Below, in pieces: positions 24,301-35,671 of a stretch of DNA of 64,000 nt. The position numbers were made by a program, and so were the translations under genes. Source of the DNA: Erythrocercus mccallii (Eukaryota > Chordata > Aves > Passeriformes > Dicruridae); NCBI GenBank assembly GCA_013397435.1, contig VZRG01000345.1, forward strand, positions 62,001 to 126,000. Reading direction: 5' to 3'. Positions within the stretch are counted from its first letter, which is position 1. Each line of letters starts with the position of its first letter. The notes beneath the pieces are model-generated. The model made no database searches. It was not told the origin of the DNA and saw nothing but the letters and a program-made list of their open reading frames with translations.

Positions 24301-27300
24301 AAGAAATCTATTTGTGTTTTAGATGCACCTTGCTTGTTTGAACCATAAAACGGGGGTGGTTTTCTGCTTTTTTTCTCAATATTTGTTGGAGGGTCACACT
24401 TGGCCAAGAAGCTTCTTAATACTTTTCACTGAAGTTTGCCTCTTCTGACATGAGTTGTGATGCATTTCACCTGTATTTGACTTGTCTTTGTGGTTTGCAT
24501 CTGGAATGGTTCTACGCAACCTACAAAAAGTTCTTTGTAGCCTTACTGTGCTAGGTCTGTCCTTTATTTGTCATGCTGTCATCCTTTAGTCTACGACTTT
24601 CCACTAGATTATTTAATTCACAGCAAAGTAGACAAGACAGCTGTAGGTTTTGATTTTTTTTTTAGATCAAGCCTTTTTTATGCATCTTGAAGAAAGAAAA
24701 AAGGGAGAGAAAGGACAAAAATTGGCTACTAACTGGCTAATTTTAAAACATTATATGTAAATTTTGTCATTTATATTCATTGTTTACTTAAGGTAGTAAG
24801 ATTGATTGTGTGCATGAAGGATCAGGGAAGAATTTGTATGCTCTGCTATGCTGCTGCCATGGTTAGCTGAGTTCTAGGACATGACTCTCATGTTTTACTG
24901 ACCTGTTAGACTTAGACATATATTAATGAATTAATTTTCTCTAATATCCTATACCTGGTTTTTAATATCTGGCAAGCCTCTGAGTTTAGTCCAAGAGAGC
25001 AAGCACAAATGTTTCCAAGAAGAGAAGCAATGGGCCATGATCAGCATGTGAGGTAGAGATCGTCTGCTCTCCTCAGAGTGAATCTGTAGGGTGGTGCAAG
25101 TAGGACATAAGGCTGAAAATACACTCAAGTAGGACTAAGCCAGAAAAACTACACAGATAGTAACCCAAATTTGGAAGCTCAGCCCTAGAATGAATCACTC
25201 AGGCTGGTTGTAGCCAGGATGATGAAGCTAGAGTATACCCATAAAACATGTTTTATATTCAAGGAGTGTCTGCAGTCCACATTACAGGAACCACACAGGA
25301 ATTAGCCTTTCTTGGTGGTGCAGTAGGAAATACAGTAGCTGGCTTGCAGTGTAGCCACTGCCCAGCTCTCAGAGCAGATGGCTGTGGAGACAGGAATTTT
25401 CCTAACAGCGCCAGCAGTAGCCAGTGTTGCTTCCTGATAAACCTCACCAGAGCAACTGCAAGGCTATTTCAGCTGTCTGCTCCCAGAGCTGCTTGTGGGA
25501 GGCCTGCCTGACAGCAGCCAAGTGGGGAGCCTGGCAGGTATCCCCTGTCACATCAGTTAACCTTTGCACTCCCTGAGCCCTGGTGCCAAAACTGCTGTGA
25601 GACTGTGAGCACAGCAGCCATTCCTGGAGGTTCAGTCCCTGCAGTGGATTTGTAACAGGGAGATATGAGTGGGCTTTACAGTTTACACTTGGGAGGTTCA
25701 TTTGGGGTACCCTAGGACAGCGGCTGGACCCCAAGAATCCATATGTGAACATCTCAGGTGCAAATCTGAGCTTGTGCTTCTGTGTATGTGTTTGCTGGGA
25801 AACCTCTCCCTTGCCTAGAGACCACAGGGGTCTTGCCAGCTCAGATGATTTTGTCCAGGTAGGACCTGTCTCACATCCTCAGACTAAGGAGCGTTTTTTA
25901 TTTCATTGCAGGGTTACATTCGGCAGTGTCGCAAACATACAGGAATGTTCACCACAGCTCAGTTAAGCACCATTTTTGGAAATATTGAAGATATTTACAA
26001 GTTCCAAAGGAAGTTTCTGAAGGATCTTGAGAAACAGTACAACAAAGAAGAACCTCATCTAAGTGAAATAGGGTCATGTTTTCTTCAACACGTAGGTTGA
26101 AAAAGTTGATTTTATGTATAAAATTAACAAAATATGATAATAATCAGCCAAGTTACCATATTAGGAGGGGATTTTACTAACAAGTGTTTCTTAAATACTA
26201 AACTGGCAGCACTTTAGAGTGTAAGTAACTTGCAATTAATTAAATATTTGTTTTAGATTTCTCCTCATCTTTAGCAATCATGTAATTTTGTAAACAGTTT
26301 TAAAGTTCCTCATCAAAACTGTAATGATCACAGATGAGCTGGATTATTTGCAGTGATCTCATATTCAGCATGCAAAAACTTCATAAAGACATTAAGGAAG
26401 TAGGTAGTGGGGAGATAGGCTGTGAGTTCTTGATAGAAACTTGCTAAGCATGTGGCTGTCTTCCCCAAAGAAAAATACTTCTTAAAGTGGGTTTGATTAT
26501 CCTGACTCAGGAAGAGACTTCTATTTCTGTGTTCTGAAAAAGAAGGGTATGTAGTTTTGACAGCTACAATGTAGATTTCTGCATACTTTCAAAGCTGATC
26601 AGCCTGGAGGCAATATAGAAAATGGATTACTTAATCTAATTATATATAATAGATATTACAAAAATAGCTTTTCTTCTTTATAGACAAATACTTTAGTAAA
26701 GTTGTAACTTTTTTTTCTAATAGCAAGAAGGCTTTGCTATTTATTCAGAGTATTGTAACAATCATCCCAGTGCCTGCATTGAACTCTCCAAACTGATGAA
26801 GCAGGGCAAATACCGCCACTTCTTTGAGGCCTGTCGCTTGCTTCAGCAGATGATTGACATTGCCATTGATGGTTTTCTTCTCACGCCTGTTCAGAAAATC
26901 TGCAAATATCCTCTGCAGCTTGCAGAATTGCTTAAATACACTACTCAGGAGCACAGGTGAGAGAACTAAAATAACAAATTCTATAATAGTAGTAACATCT
27001 AATTGCTCAAGTAATTGCTTATTTAATTGCTCAAGTTTTCTAGGTGACACAACATTGAAGCATTTGAGATCAGGGACAAAACTGCCATGGACCACAATAT
27101 ACAGGGCATCTTGGAACCATCACAGTCAGTCACAAAAACAATATCTGAAGGTGCAGCACAGGGGAGTGAGAGGATGCAAGACACAATGAGGAATAAGTCA
27201 AAGAGGGAGAAGGCAAAGAAGATGGTGTTTCAATAGGATGCAGGGAGGGATGTGTAATTCAGAGTGAAAAAAAGGCTGGTGTGTCAAAAGAAATCAAGGA

Positions 27301-30300
27301 GAAGGAAATCAAAAGAAGAAGAGGGGAAGACTCATAAAAGTTGTGGATGTAAGAAAAAGTAGAGTGCCTTAGAAAAAAAACACAACCTGAGCAAGTTTGG
27401 AGGTAATTTGTTTTAGAAACTTAGTAGTAATAAACATTACCTTAGTTTGCAGTAAAGTACAGATATTTTCAGCTGGCATAAATAAAAATTGAAGTTGCAG
27501 ATTATTAGCCTTTCTGGTATACCCCGGTGCTGATTAAATCTTTGACTAAATTAAGATTTTATCTATAAGTGCCTGTCTTTTTATTTTGTATAATTGCAAG
27601 AAAATAATCCATTGTGACCCCTGTGCTCAAAGTCCAAATGAAGCCTGAGGCAATGCTTCCTTGGCCAAAGTCAGTACTTTAACTTTGAGAAAACTCCCCT
27701 TGGAGACCACTGGATTTTTGCCAGGGGCAAAATATGAGGTGTGTGAAGTACTGACATTCAGATGTGAAATGCCTCTATTCAGTTCTGTGACTACCCGGGA
27801 AGTGCTTCGATAGCAATTACTAACAAGGGTTTCTCTTTCACTGCTACTACTTTTAGAAAGGTTATTCTGTGAGCTATTAAACCTGCAGATAAAGTGACAT
27901 CGAGGTATTGCCACCTTCCACCCTAGTACCTGTTTTCCTCTTGTGTGGCACAGCATCCAGAGATGCCTTCAAGCACAGAGGTGCTCACAAATGGGCAGAC
28001 CTACACCCACACAGAGCCTTGGGAAAGCTCTAGCCAGCTGGGGGTTTTGATAGCACTTCGTTTTAGTAAAAAAAATTGAAGTTCCAATGTGCACAGCCTG
28101 CTGTGAAGGCCACAAGTTGTGTAGCAAGTGTGGAATAAATACTCAACAACAGAGAAAAAGGAACTGAGATAAGCAAGGGCAAGTGTAGCAGTATGGATAT
28201 CATGTGGTCACCCTGTGGGACATCTCCCTGATGTTAGAAGGATCCTGTTATTGTTAATCTCGCTTTCTGTATTCAGTGTGGCAGAATAGAGTTTTCACAG
28301 ATATAAATAAAGAGAGGAGAGAATGTACACATTCAGAAGGGAAGCACACCCATCAGTAGTTGATGAAAATTGGAACTGAAAACTGAAACTGAAAAGGACA
28401 GCAAGGCTAACCCCTTGGCAGGATTTATTTCTGGTTTGTGCTGTTTTCTGCCTCTGGTTCCCTCTTCTGCAAGAGGCATAAAAGAGGAAAAGCAGCTGCT
28501 CTGCTGGGACTCCTTAGGCAAGAAATATATCTCTTCCCTTCTGTCTTCTGAGAGCCTCCATTTGAGGAATGTGAAGGAGTGATGGATGCTATTCAGAGGT
28601 GAAAAAAAAGCCTACCTGCAAGTTTAGGGAGATTCATAGGCATGTTGGGCGCTTAGGAAAGAAGGAGGGGGGCAGACCATTGGAAGAAGGACAGGAAGAT
28701 TGGCCTGAGTTGATTGCATTAGTCCCAAAGCAGGAAGAGGAAGGTGGCCATCATTGCTCTCACACATTTGTCCCATGGAAATGGGATGCTTTCTTCATAT
28801 TGCCTCCTTTAATTCCCCTCTCCGGTACCCCTGTTCTTGTATTCCTCTCTCACCCTGTGTGGGGTTGCTTTTATTTTTTTTTTCTTGTCCAGCTAGCATT
28901 CTCCATTTGTGTTCATTGACACAGTCATTGGGAAGAAGAAGGAGAAAATACAGTTGTTAAACATGATTAAAAGAATGCCCTTCCCCAAAAAAGGCACTAA
29001 AATCTTGCTTTAAAACACAGTCCTTTGATGAAATATAGCTATCCTGAAGTCAGTGGGAATTCTGCCATTGTTTTCAGTACAGACAGTGTTGCAGTTAATT
29101 AATCTATCTCCTCTGCCTCCTTCCACCAGTCTGATAATTTGCTCCTGGACAAGCCCAGCAGTACAGCAGTACAGAATTGTACAGGCTACTGTGTGGGGTA
29201 TGGGATAGCGGGAATCAGGTTTCTCCTATTTAAGTACCTGAGTATGGGGATAAGTGGATAATGTGGGCTAGTACTGCAAGCACTGTGGTTGCATCATTTC
29301 GATGGTTTGTGATTGCATCATGTCCATGGTATAAGTGATCCTTGAAATGTGCTTACATTTCCCAGTGATTATAGCAACATAAAAGCTGCATATGAGGCCA
29401 TGAAGAATGTGGCATGCCTGATCAACGAGCGAAAACGGAGACTAGAAAGCATAGACAAGATTGCACGTTGGCAAGTCTCTATCGTAGACTGGGAGGTGAG
29501 TGTCAGCCTGTGCCTATCCTGGGCAAAGGTACTGTGTACAATACTTGATGTCCCCTGCAGGATATGTCTTTCTGTGTAGGTGGTTGTTTATGGTGCCTAT
29601 TTTTCAAGTGATCATTGCTCAGTTAAAAGTCCAGTTATTTCATTTGCAATGTTTCTATTACTGATTAACCTTGTTTATAGTTCAGGAAGAGCAGCATGCA
29701 TTAACATGGACTCTTGCCTGAGATGAGATGACAACATCTCTTGCCTGAGAAGACAAAATGGAGCTTTTAAAAATGCTAGGCCTATTGAATCTCATTTGGA
29801 ATTTTGGTAGTTCTGTCGGGATGGGAACCTGTTTCACTGACTTACATATTTCCCTCTGTTTATGAAGAAATAAAGTAGAGCAGAACCACATTGATTGAAT
29901 TTACATCTATGCTATTATTTACATTGTGTGACATTTTCAAATCTAATAATAAAAATGCAAGAAAAGTGAGTAAACTTAAGACTTGATTATATAGTGAGTT
30001 GGCTAAACACACAGTGAGATCTTAAAATATTATTTACTTACTACATATCTCTATATATCTATCTTCCTAGGGACCAGATGTGCTAGCCAGAAGCTCAGAA
30101 CTGATCCACTCAGGAGAACTGACCAAAATATCAAAACAAGGCAAAAGCCAGCAGAGGACTTTCTTCCTTTTTGACCATCAGCTTGTCTTCTGTAAGAAGG
30201 ACTTGCTGAGAAGGGACATCTTGTATTACAAGGATCGTATTGACATGGACGAGATGGAAATTGTGGACACTGAAGATGGCAGAGACAAAGATTTTAACAT

Positions 30301-33300
30301 CAATGTCAAGAATGCTTTTAAGATAATAAACAGAACAACAGAAGAGATTCATTTGTTCTGTGCAAAAAAACAGGAGGATAAAAAGAGATGGATGGAGGCA
30401 TGTGAAAGTGAAAGGAGAAGAGTTCAAGAAGACAAGGAAATGGGTGAGTGGAACAATTTCTAAACAATGATTAAAACAAACTTGGTTTTGCAGTTCTTTG
30501 TTTTGTACAGATGTGCACTCTGTCTTCTTAAGCTGGTGTCCCTTTCTTACCTGACACAATGTTTAGCTGTATAAATGGAGCCTGTTTGGGTGTGTTTGCC
30601 CTGTCACTGTGGGCCAAAGCTCCAGGGCAGGTAGCATCACCCATATGATTCTGGTGCACTACGGAGCAGAATGAGAGATGAGATATGACAAGATGCAATT
30701 CACAATGAACAATCAATAATAAAAATCCCTCTAAAATCCTAGCACTTTTGTATGAACGATTGGTCAAAAATACCTGTTCATAAAGGACACTTTTTTACAA
30801 AGCCAAGCAGCAATAATTGTAGATTTTTACTGTCTGTGTTATATAGTGGCACCTCCTGTGTCCAGGAGGCCTATGCAGTTGTATGGTGTCATTAACTACA
30901 GACCCAGCAATAGCACCACTGGGCAATGCACAGAGAAATGAAGCCAAACCTTGAATGAGCAGGAAAAAAGGTAGTAAATCCCAGGACCAGTTTTAGACCT
31001 ACAGCCTGTGGGGCACTCCAAGGACAGTGTGTTTTCTTTTCAATGGATAGTTAGGATTGCTTTTTTGGGTTTGCATCATTTCATGCTTCCTTTAAGATCA
31101 GTGACAAAAGCTCCAGCAAAATTTCACTGGCAAAACTTACACAAAGAAAGTAGCAACACCAATTAAAAACAAGAAAACTCCTTTTAGTATTTCAAAAAAG
31201 TCATGTTAGTGCATCTGTGTATGTCAGCTGCATGAGAACTTCCCTTTTCAATAACACTCTTGAGGCTAAGTCTTTGGATTGACATCAGGTTAACACTGGA
31301 AGTGCAGTGAAATGGATGATACAATGCAGAAATTATTAAAACTTAAACAAGATGCCAAATCTTATATTCCATGTTCATGTAAAATGCCTGGTCAGAATAA
31401 TAGGAAGACATGAATAACCCTTACATTACAAACGTAACCCTTTTGATCTTAGTGACTTTCTCGTTTGATAGTGTTTTAAGTATGATGAAAATAAGACTTT
31501 TTCCATATGTATTTTAGATAGTCCATAAGCGGAAGAAAATACTTAAAAGTTTGCCAGTTCATTCTCGTTTTAAAATCAGTTTTAACCCTTCTGCATTGCA
31601 CCAACTGTTCTAATTAATTCCAGTCATCTTAAGTCTAGAGTAAACAATGAAGCAGCCACAGCTAAATTTCCTTCAGACTTTCCAAACCTCTTTTCCAGTG
31701 CTGAACGTCAAAGTGTGACGTTATAATTGGTGGTGTTGGGCACAATGCTGACGGCTTTCATGCCTTGCTCTGTGTGGAACCTTGTGCTTACGGAGATAGG
31801 AGGTAGCTGCCTTCCCTAATTCACCTAAACAGAACTCTAAAATAGTGGATATTACAAAAAGGTGAAGGTGATCAGAGGGTGATAGGGCAGTGCTGAGGAT
31901 CTGCTCATAACTGTCCACACTGTCCCTCTTAGAACAAAGTTACAGAATGACTCCACTCCAGTATACAATGAGAACCATAATGCAGTGACATAGAAAGAAC
32001 GCTACTGAGTAAAACACAGCTCCTGCACCTCCTCCACTTTTGTGAGCAGGATTGAGATAAAGAAGATAAAAAGTGAAGTGAAGACTTCCATTTCCATCCC
32101 TTCTAATAAGAAGCCTTCTTGAGCTCTGCACCTCCTCCTGGTTACTTTATGGAGCACTGGGAGGGTGTGTTGGGCAAGTTAAATGCTGTCTGTCAGGAAG
32201 CTTCTGAGGCTCTGCCCTGGGCTGTCACAGGTCTGTCTTGGTGTTACCATTCCTCCTAAGTGACAGAAATCCCCAAGCATGAGGAAACTGCATAAGGAAA
32301 CTGCAAAGGTGTAGCAGCTACAGCCCTAAACTATTTCTTCTACTGGGACTTCATGAAAATCAACACATGAGATTCAAAAGAGTAACTGTTCAACAGTGGT
32401 GGCACTGGCAGTGAGGTTTCTCATAATAGCACTAACCCTTATTTTGGGGCTGGGTCACAAATTCACATGGTTACTGAGTGCAAGAATTGCACAAGGAGGG
32501 TCCCTTGTGCTTGATGCTTTTCAGGCACCTTGCAGTATAGTGAAAAAAAAACCCAAAAAACCAAACCCACTTAAAAGAGAAACTGTGTGTTTGATAATGG
32601 CTCATAGGCACATGCAGTCTTTTCTGCCCATGTAACATCCAAATTTCTGTAAAGCTGCTTTTCAAGTGCTGCAACTCACTCTTCTGATATTCCTGTTTTG
32701 GGACAGGTATGATGAACCAGAGGAAAGATAGTTGAGTTGTAATAGCTAATGTTCATCTGGTCTTGTGAGTCACAGTGGCTTGGATTAACCACAGAAGGCT
32801 GTTTCTTTTCTAAAATTTCTTCTTTTTTTGGCATAATTGAACATTTCCTTTAGCCAAAACCAATGGAAAATGCCACTATTCTCAACATCAGGTTTAAATT
32901 TGTCTTGCTGATTTTGCAAGCTATCTTGCTGGACTATACACAAAGCCTCTAATCTGACCACTCAGGGAACAAATAATAATCTTTCAATTCAGAACTGCAA
33001 ATGGCATTTTACTTCTATTTTCAAAGACAATTCGGTGTGAGTCATTGTGTCCCAAACCATATCTAGCTTTTCTTAGCTTTTATGAATATATGAGAGAAAA
33101 GACCACAGCCAGAAAATCCTTCTCCAAACCACTAATAGTAACCCTAAGAAAGTGGTCTGATCTCTCTTGATGAAATTGCCTTCATTTTTTAAAATCTGTT
33201 TCCTTGTTTCTATACAGGAAAAAAAAACCAAAATCCCCTGCAGAATAAAATAAACTTCTGCTACCCAAAAATGATGGACATTTTGTTAATAGGCTGATTT

Positions 33301-35671
33301 GTAATAATTTCTTCATAAGTTCAGGATAAAAAACAAAGGGAGTTTTAAAAGTATAGAGAAGTGAGGGAAGATGCAAAATGGAACCAAAGCAGACAATTCT
33401 AGCTTTGAACCACAGCTTTTGTGCTCTTTCCATGCATATGTGTGAAATGAGTACAGCCTTATGCACAGCATGAAATGAAACAGCATGTGCACCCTGTTGT
33501 CACCTTGTGCAAATGTGACATTTCCGTGTATCTCAGCTGTGTTGTGCACAGGGAGAGGAAACTGGAGTGCTTCTACCTGCCCTCCAGGCAACACCAGTCT
33601 CTGGTGCCACCTTCTAGCAGATGTCTGTCATCTCTGTACTCCCCACAGCTCAGCCACACACCTGTCACACAACAGTAAATAGCCTAGGGTTACCCACGTG
33701 CTTCATGTGAGTTACACAAAGGAGTGAACAGGTGCATGAGAAACCCAAGTGAGGGATCCAGCCCCAGAATGATGCAGCCAAAACCACATCACAGCCTGCT
33801 TCAGCGTCTGCCAGATTTTGTGATACTCACCTCTGAGTAAAGGGAAAAATACCCAAATTTGTTATTTGCAATAGCAGTAACTCCAATTTGTTACACAGGT
33901 TAGCTCAGAGTGAGTGAAGAACAAAAGGATTCTGCATTTGTGATCTATTACTTGATGACTCATAAATTTCAGAAATGTTAATTTACACTTTTTTAAAAAA
34001 TCTCTTATCTGGATTTATCTATCATTATCCCTGCAAAAAACCCTCTTAAAGTTCATGTGACAGTATAAAATGTATTGCTACTGAGATTTACTAAAAATTG
34101 TTTAAGATACTGTTTACTTATTTGTTTTAATTTAATGTAATTAAATATTAGATGCAATAATTTTATACCAGTGCCCTAATTTACACTTTGATGTAGGTAT
34201 GGAAATCTCAGAAAACCAGAAGAAACAAGCCATGCAGAATGCTCGTAAGTCAAGGCAAGGAAAAATTAAAGGTGGGTATTCAGAATTGCTTTATCTTCTT
34301 ACTGTGTTCCATTGATCTTTTCATTAGGAAATAGCACAGTCTGGCTGTGTCTGAATTCCTTGGTCTTTTAAAAACATTACTTCTGGTGTACATGGAGCCA
34401 AATAATTGCCATTAACCTGTATTTTAATATTAAATTCCAATATCTCTGTCAACTGTCTACTAAATCAGCTCCCTGAGCTTTTTCAGACAAGTCAGTATTC
34501 TGTATATTAGAGAAGAAACTCAAGAGATAAAGCAAGCTGTTTATTTTTAAGCTTGTGAGGGGTTGGATGCACAGGTTAAATTAGAAATGAGTGTTACAAT
34601 TTCTTCCTTTGCTTTTAGTCGAAGAGCTTGTTCTTCTTTACCAATTCTGTGCCGTCTTTAAAGTGTTCTGAAGTTCTTTTTGCAAGCCATGTTGTTGTAT
34701 TATTTACAATAGCAGTCAAAGTAGCTTTTTCTGGCATCCCTCTAGAAGGATGGACCAGAAGCTTGTTTATCGGGAAATGGCTTTTTTATTCATTTCCTCT
34801 CTCAGAAAATAATCACAACAGAAACAAATCACAACAGATTTGTTCTTTTCCATCTTAAAGTCAAACTCAGGTAAATCTCTAGTGTGCTGAGAGAAAAGTG
34901 GAACAAGATTAAAGTGTGAGTTTAGGAGTGAAGGAGTTGATGTTAGGTTATCTTCTGTTCCCTGGGATTAATATTCCTAAAGTATTTTCTCTTTATCGAT
35001 CAATAGATACCCCTAGAACCTGTCTGAATTTTCAGGGGAGTGGGTAAATTTTGTGATTAGGAGATTCTGTTCAGAATGCACAAAGCTCGAAGTCTTAAGA
35101 ACATTAACCCAGAAAAATACATTTCAAATGAAAGAAGCAACATTTTTGTTGTTAGCAGTATTTTACCCAGCCTTACTCTGAGAGTGGATTGAAGTTCTAC
35201 TATCTGCTGTTTGAAGCCATTCCTTTGAAATACCAAGATTTACTTGTGCAAACAATATAGTCCAGCTGTGTGAAACTGCTGCTTGTTTTTGGTAATTCTG
35301 TAATATTATTTTTACTGGTACTGTTGCCTTCTTAAGCCATATCAATGCAGTAATTAAAAAGTCAAACATCAGAGAAGGTGATCTGTAGTAGTTCTGCCAT
35401 TCAAGATCACAGCAAAATTCATCATGTCCCCTGGCTCTGTGCTTAAATTTCCCTGGCTGACTCAGGTGCTTTCTCCAACCGTTCTTCTGCAGGTGTGAGC
35501 TATAATGGGTGTCCTGTGCCTCCACACCAAACCCTGCATCCCCTTCACCAGCGACACATCACCGTGCCTACCAGCATCCCGCAGCAGCAGGTCTTTGCCC
35601 TGGCAGAACCCAAGAGGAAGCCATCCCTCTTCTGGCATACCTTCAATAAACTCACTCCCTTTAAAAAATGA
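8981..35671 (+). CDS. SPATA13: SPATA13 (ASEF2), Rho-family guanine-nucleotide exchange factor, 3' eleven coding exons
   Basis: Spliced gene; coding exons at about 8981-9343, 12481-12625, 21731-21867, 22458-22637, 23676-23861, 25912-26091, 26724-26956, 29366-29495, 30071-30443, 34197-34271 and 35493-35671. All have GT/AG borders and phases that keep one reading frame to the TGA at 35669-35671. Domain order is APC-binding region, SH3 (ALWDHV to WFPASFVR), DH, PH and a conserved C-terminal tail ending TPFKK. The family product activates Rac1 and Cdc42, binds APC, and drives lamellipodia, filopodia and cell migration; SH3-DH contact keeps it autoinhibited. Identity rests on near-continuous recognisable similarity to vertebrate SPATA13. 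The large upstream exon of the long isoform is not in the window, so the 5' end is missing. The first exon border here is the least certain. Confidence 0.96.
9344..12480 (+). other. SPATA13 intron with CR1 fragment
   Basis: About 3.1 kb between two coding exons. The only recognised content is the minus-strand CR1 at 11951-12205. Confidence 0.85.
11951..12205 (-). mobile_element. CR1 LINE fragment
   Basis: Reverse-strand CR1 sequence is clear in TTTCTTGTAGGCCCCCTT, CCTTCTCCAGGCTGAGCAAC and CTTCATAGGAGAGGTGCTCC, in the order expected for the 3' half of an avian CR1. Diverged and truncated. Confidence 0.9.
12481..12625 (+). CDS. SPATA13: SPATA13 coding exon (APC-binding region)
   Basis: Acceptor CTCGGTAG ends at 12480 and donor GTAAGA begins at 12626. 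The 145-nt exon reads PVTRPPVPAH, then FRPLTFSQSTPIGLDRVG and RRRQM, strongly conserved in SPATA13. It enters in phase 0 and leaves in phase 1. It is skipped by the short isoform that starts at 19332. Confidence 0.95.
13701..13844 (+). mobile_element. tRNA-Ile-derived SINE with CR1-like tail (TguSINE1 type)
   Basis: The head resembles a tRNA-Ile gene: A-box region AGCTCAGTTGGTTGGAGCA, anticodon-arm region GTTGATAATGCC, B-box region GGTTTGATCTCC and an acceptor end GGGCCA. It is followed directly by a CR1-type 3' tail (GGACTTGATGATCTTAGTGG to TTCTGTGATTCTG). Such a composite is the known zebra finch SINE, mobilised by CR1 reverse transcriptase. It is not a functional tRNA gene: the B box has T in place of C and the acceptor stem is degraded. 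Confidence 0.85.
13856..14745. mobile_element. Possible LTR-retrotransposon-derived segment
   Basis: Starts TGTGCTGGTTTAG, an opening common in avian LTRs, directly after the SINE, and has a GC-richer body unlike the surrounding intron, with AATAAA near 14659. Borders and family are not established; no retroviral coding domain is visible. Confidence 0.35.
14888..15462 (+). mobile_element. Solo LTR of an avian endogenous retrovirus (ERVK-like)
   Basis: Begins TGTCGCAGTCCC and ends CCTTCCTTACA, giving the TG...CA termini of an LTR of about 575 bp. The 3' part has AATAAACCTCGTGTTTCAAG at 15381 followed by a C/T-rich U5-like region, the usual R/U5 layout. No gag, pol or env sequence flanks it, so it looks like a solo LTR left by recombination. 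I could not find a clean 6-bp target-site duplication, so exact ends are tentative. Confidence 0.7.
16216..16239. repeat. 12-bp tandem duplication
   Basis: GTAGGAAACAGA twice in direct succession, followed by a partial third unit GTAAG. Confidence 0.85.
16500..17045 (+). mobile_element. Ancient L3/CR1-clade LINE relic
   Basis: Weak but ordered resemblance to the 3' coding part of ancient amniote L3/CR1-like LINEs: a GGTAACGCACGTGGAGGAGG block, a TTTCAGGAAGAGGTCTTGC block, CAGTCAAAACAGTAAATAAA and GGAAATGAATAGAGAACAAA. Heavily decayed, with no intact frame. Family assignment is by memory of the consensus order. Confidence 0.5.
18960..19331 (+). promoter_or_regulatory. Putative internal promoter and 5' UTR of the short SPATA13 isoform
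   Basis: A GC-enriched block (GCGGCTGCAGGCGCAGCGCAG around 19040-19060, CCGGGCTCGGCCTCGG near 19185) stands out from AT-rich intron and lies just upstream of a short coding first exon. I see no TATA box. The promoter role is inferred from position and base composition. Confidence 0.5.
19332..19386 (+). CDS. SPATA13: SPATA13 alternative first coding exon (short isoform N-terminus)
   Basis: ATG at 19332 opens a 55-nt reading frame, MVARG then FWSLESLQM, ending with donor GTACGT at 19387 in phase 1. That is exactly the phase needed to splice to the exon at 21731 (GTT, then GCA GAT GGT). As I recall, a mammalian SPATA13 isoform starts with a very similar MVARG/FWSLESL peptide joined to the same exon. 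The resulting protein would lack the APC-binding region encoded by the two upstream exons but keep SH3, DH and PH. Confidence 0.8.
21731..21867 (+). CDS. SPATA13: SPATA13 coding exon (acidic linker before SH3)
   Basis: Acceptor TTTTGTTTTAG ends at 21730; donor GTAATG begins at 21868. The exon encodes DGGTESSALVDDNGSEED, then the conserved PRYLQPGGEQLAINE. Enters in phase 1, leaves in phase 0. This is the common exon joined by both the long and short first exons. Confidence 0.96.
22458..22637 (+). CDS. SPATA13: SPATA13 coding exon (SH3 domain)
   Basis: Exactly 60 codons between AG at 22457 and GTGAGT at 22638. It carries the complete SH3 fold markers: ALWDHV, the acidic RT loop (MDDQELGF), the WWWGR motif and the final WFPASFVR. 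In the family this domain takes part in autoinhibition of the neighbouring DH domain, relieved by APC binding. Confidence 0.97.
23676..23861 (+). CDS. SPATA13: SPATA13 coding exon (SH3-DH linker and start of DH domain)
   Basis: Starts LRVNQEEVPE after acceptor GGCTGCAG and ends at DICE before donor GTACAT (23862). The second half, MRTNVIQEIMKTERVYIKHL, is the conserved first helix (CR1 block) of the Dbl-homology domain. Phase 0 on both sides. Confidence 0.96.
25912..26091 (+). CDS. SPATA13: SPATA13 coding exon (DH domain)
   Basis: 60 codons from GYIRQCRKHTGMF through IFGNIEDIYKFQRKFL to GSCFLQH, with donor GTAGGT at 26092. Typical DH helices; phase 0 on both sides. Confidence 0.97.
26724..26956 (+). 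CDS. SPATA13: SPATA13 coding exon (DH domain core)
   Basis: Starts QEGFAIYSEYC and includes FLLTPVQKICKYPLQL, the conserved DH CR3 helix that contacts the GTPase switch regions. Donor GTGAGA at 26957; leaves in phase 2, so the last codon (Ser) is split with the exon at 29366. Confidence 0.97.
29366..29495 (+). CDS. SPATA13: SPATA13 coding exon (end of DH, DH-PH junction)
   Basis: Follows acceptor TTTCCCAG and reads DYSNIKAAYEAMKNVACLIN, then a basic stretch and IARWQVSIVDWE. Donor GTGAGT at 29496 in phase 0. Confidence 0.96.
30071..30443 (+). CDS. SPATA13: SPATA13 coding exon (PH domain)
   Basis: At 373 nt this is the longest internal coding exon. It encodes ELIHSGELTK, the RTFFLFDHQLVFCKKDLL strand pair, and the C-terminal PH helix around KKRWMEACESERRR. 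The PH domain follows the DH directly, the standard Dbl-family tandem. Donor GTGAGT at 30444; leaves in phase 1. Confidence 0.97.
30444..34196 (+). other. SPATA13 intron after the PH exon
   Basis: About 3.75 kb without recognisable repeats or coding sequence; the next intron (34272-35492) is likewise plain. Confidence 0.75.
34197..34271 (+). CDS. SPATA13: SPATA13 coding exon (post-PH, MEISENQKK segment)
   Basis: Short 75-nt exon after acceptor TTTGATGTAG, reading GMEISENQKKQAM and a basic stretch. It enters and leaves in phase 1 (donor GTGGGT at 34272). Conserved with mammalian SPATA13. Confidence 0.93.
35493..35671 (+). CDS. SPATA13: SPATA13 terminal coding exon
   Basis: Acceptor TTCTTCTGCAG precedes a frame through HQRHITVPTSIPQQQVF, KRKPSLFWHTFNKLTPF and a KK end at TGA 35669-35671. 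This tail is nearly identical to the mammalian C-terminus. A long open frame on the opposite strand here is a shadow. Confidence 0.97.

Larger units (their letters stand above)
23862..29365 (+). other. SPATA13 introns within the DH-coding part
   Basis: Three introns (23862-25911, 26092-26723, 26957-29365) interrupted by the exons at 25912 and 26724. I recognise no repeat family or RNA gene in them. The shorter introns at 21868-22457, 22638-23675 and 29496-30070 also hold nothing recognisable. Confidence 0.75.

Noticed and set aside
26745..27189. Open frames on both strands around the DH exon
   Set aside because: Minus-strand frame is a shadow of the exon 26724-26956; the + strand alternative frame runs into intron and has no homology.
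30131..30559. 142-codon minus-strand open frame
   Set aside because: Antisense shadow of the SPATA13 PH exon.
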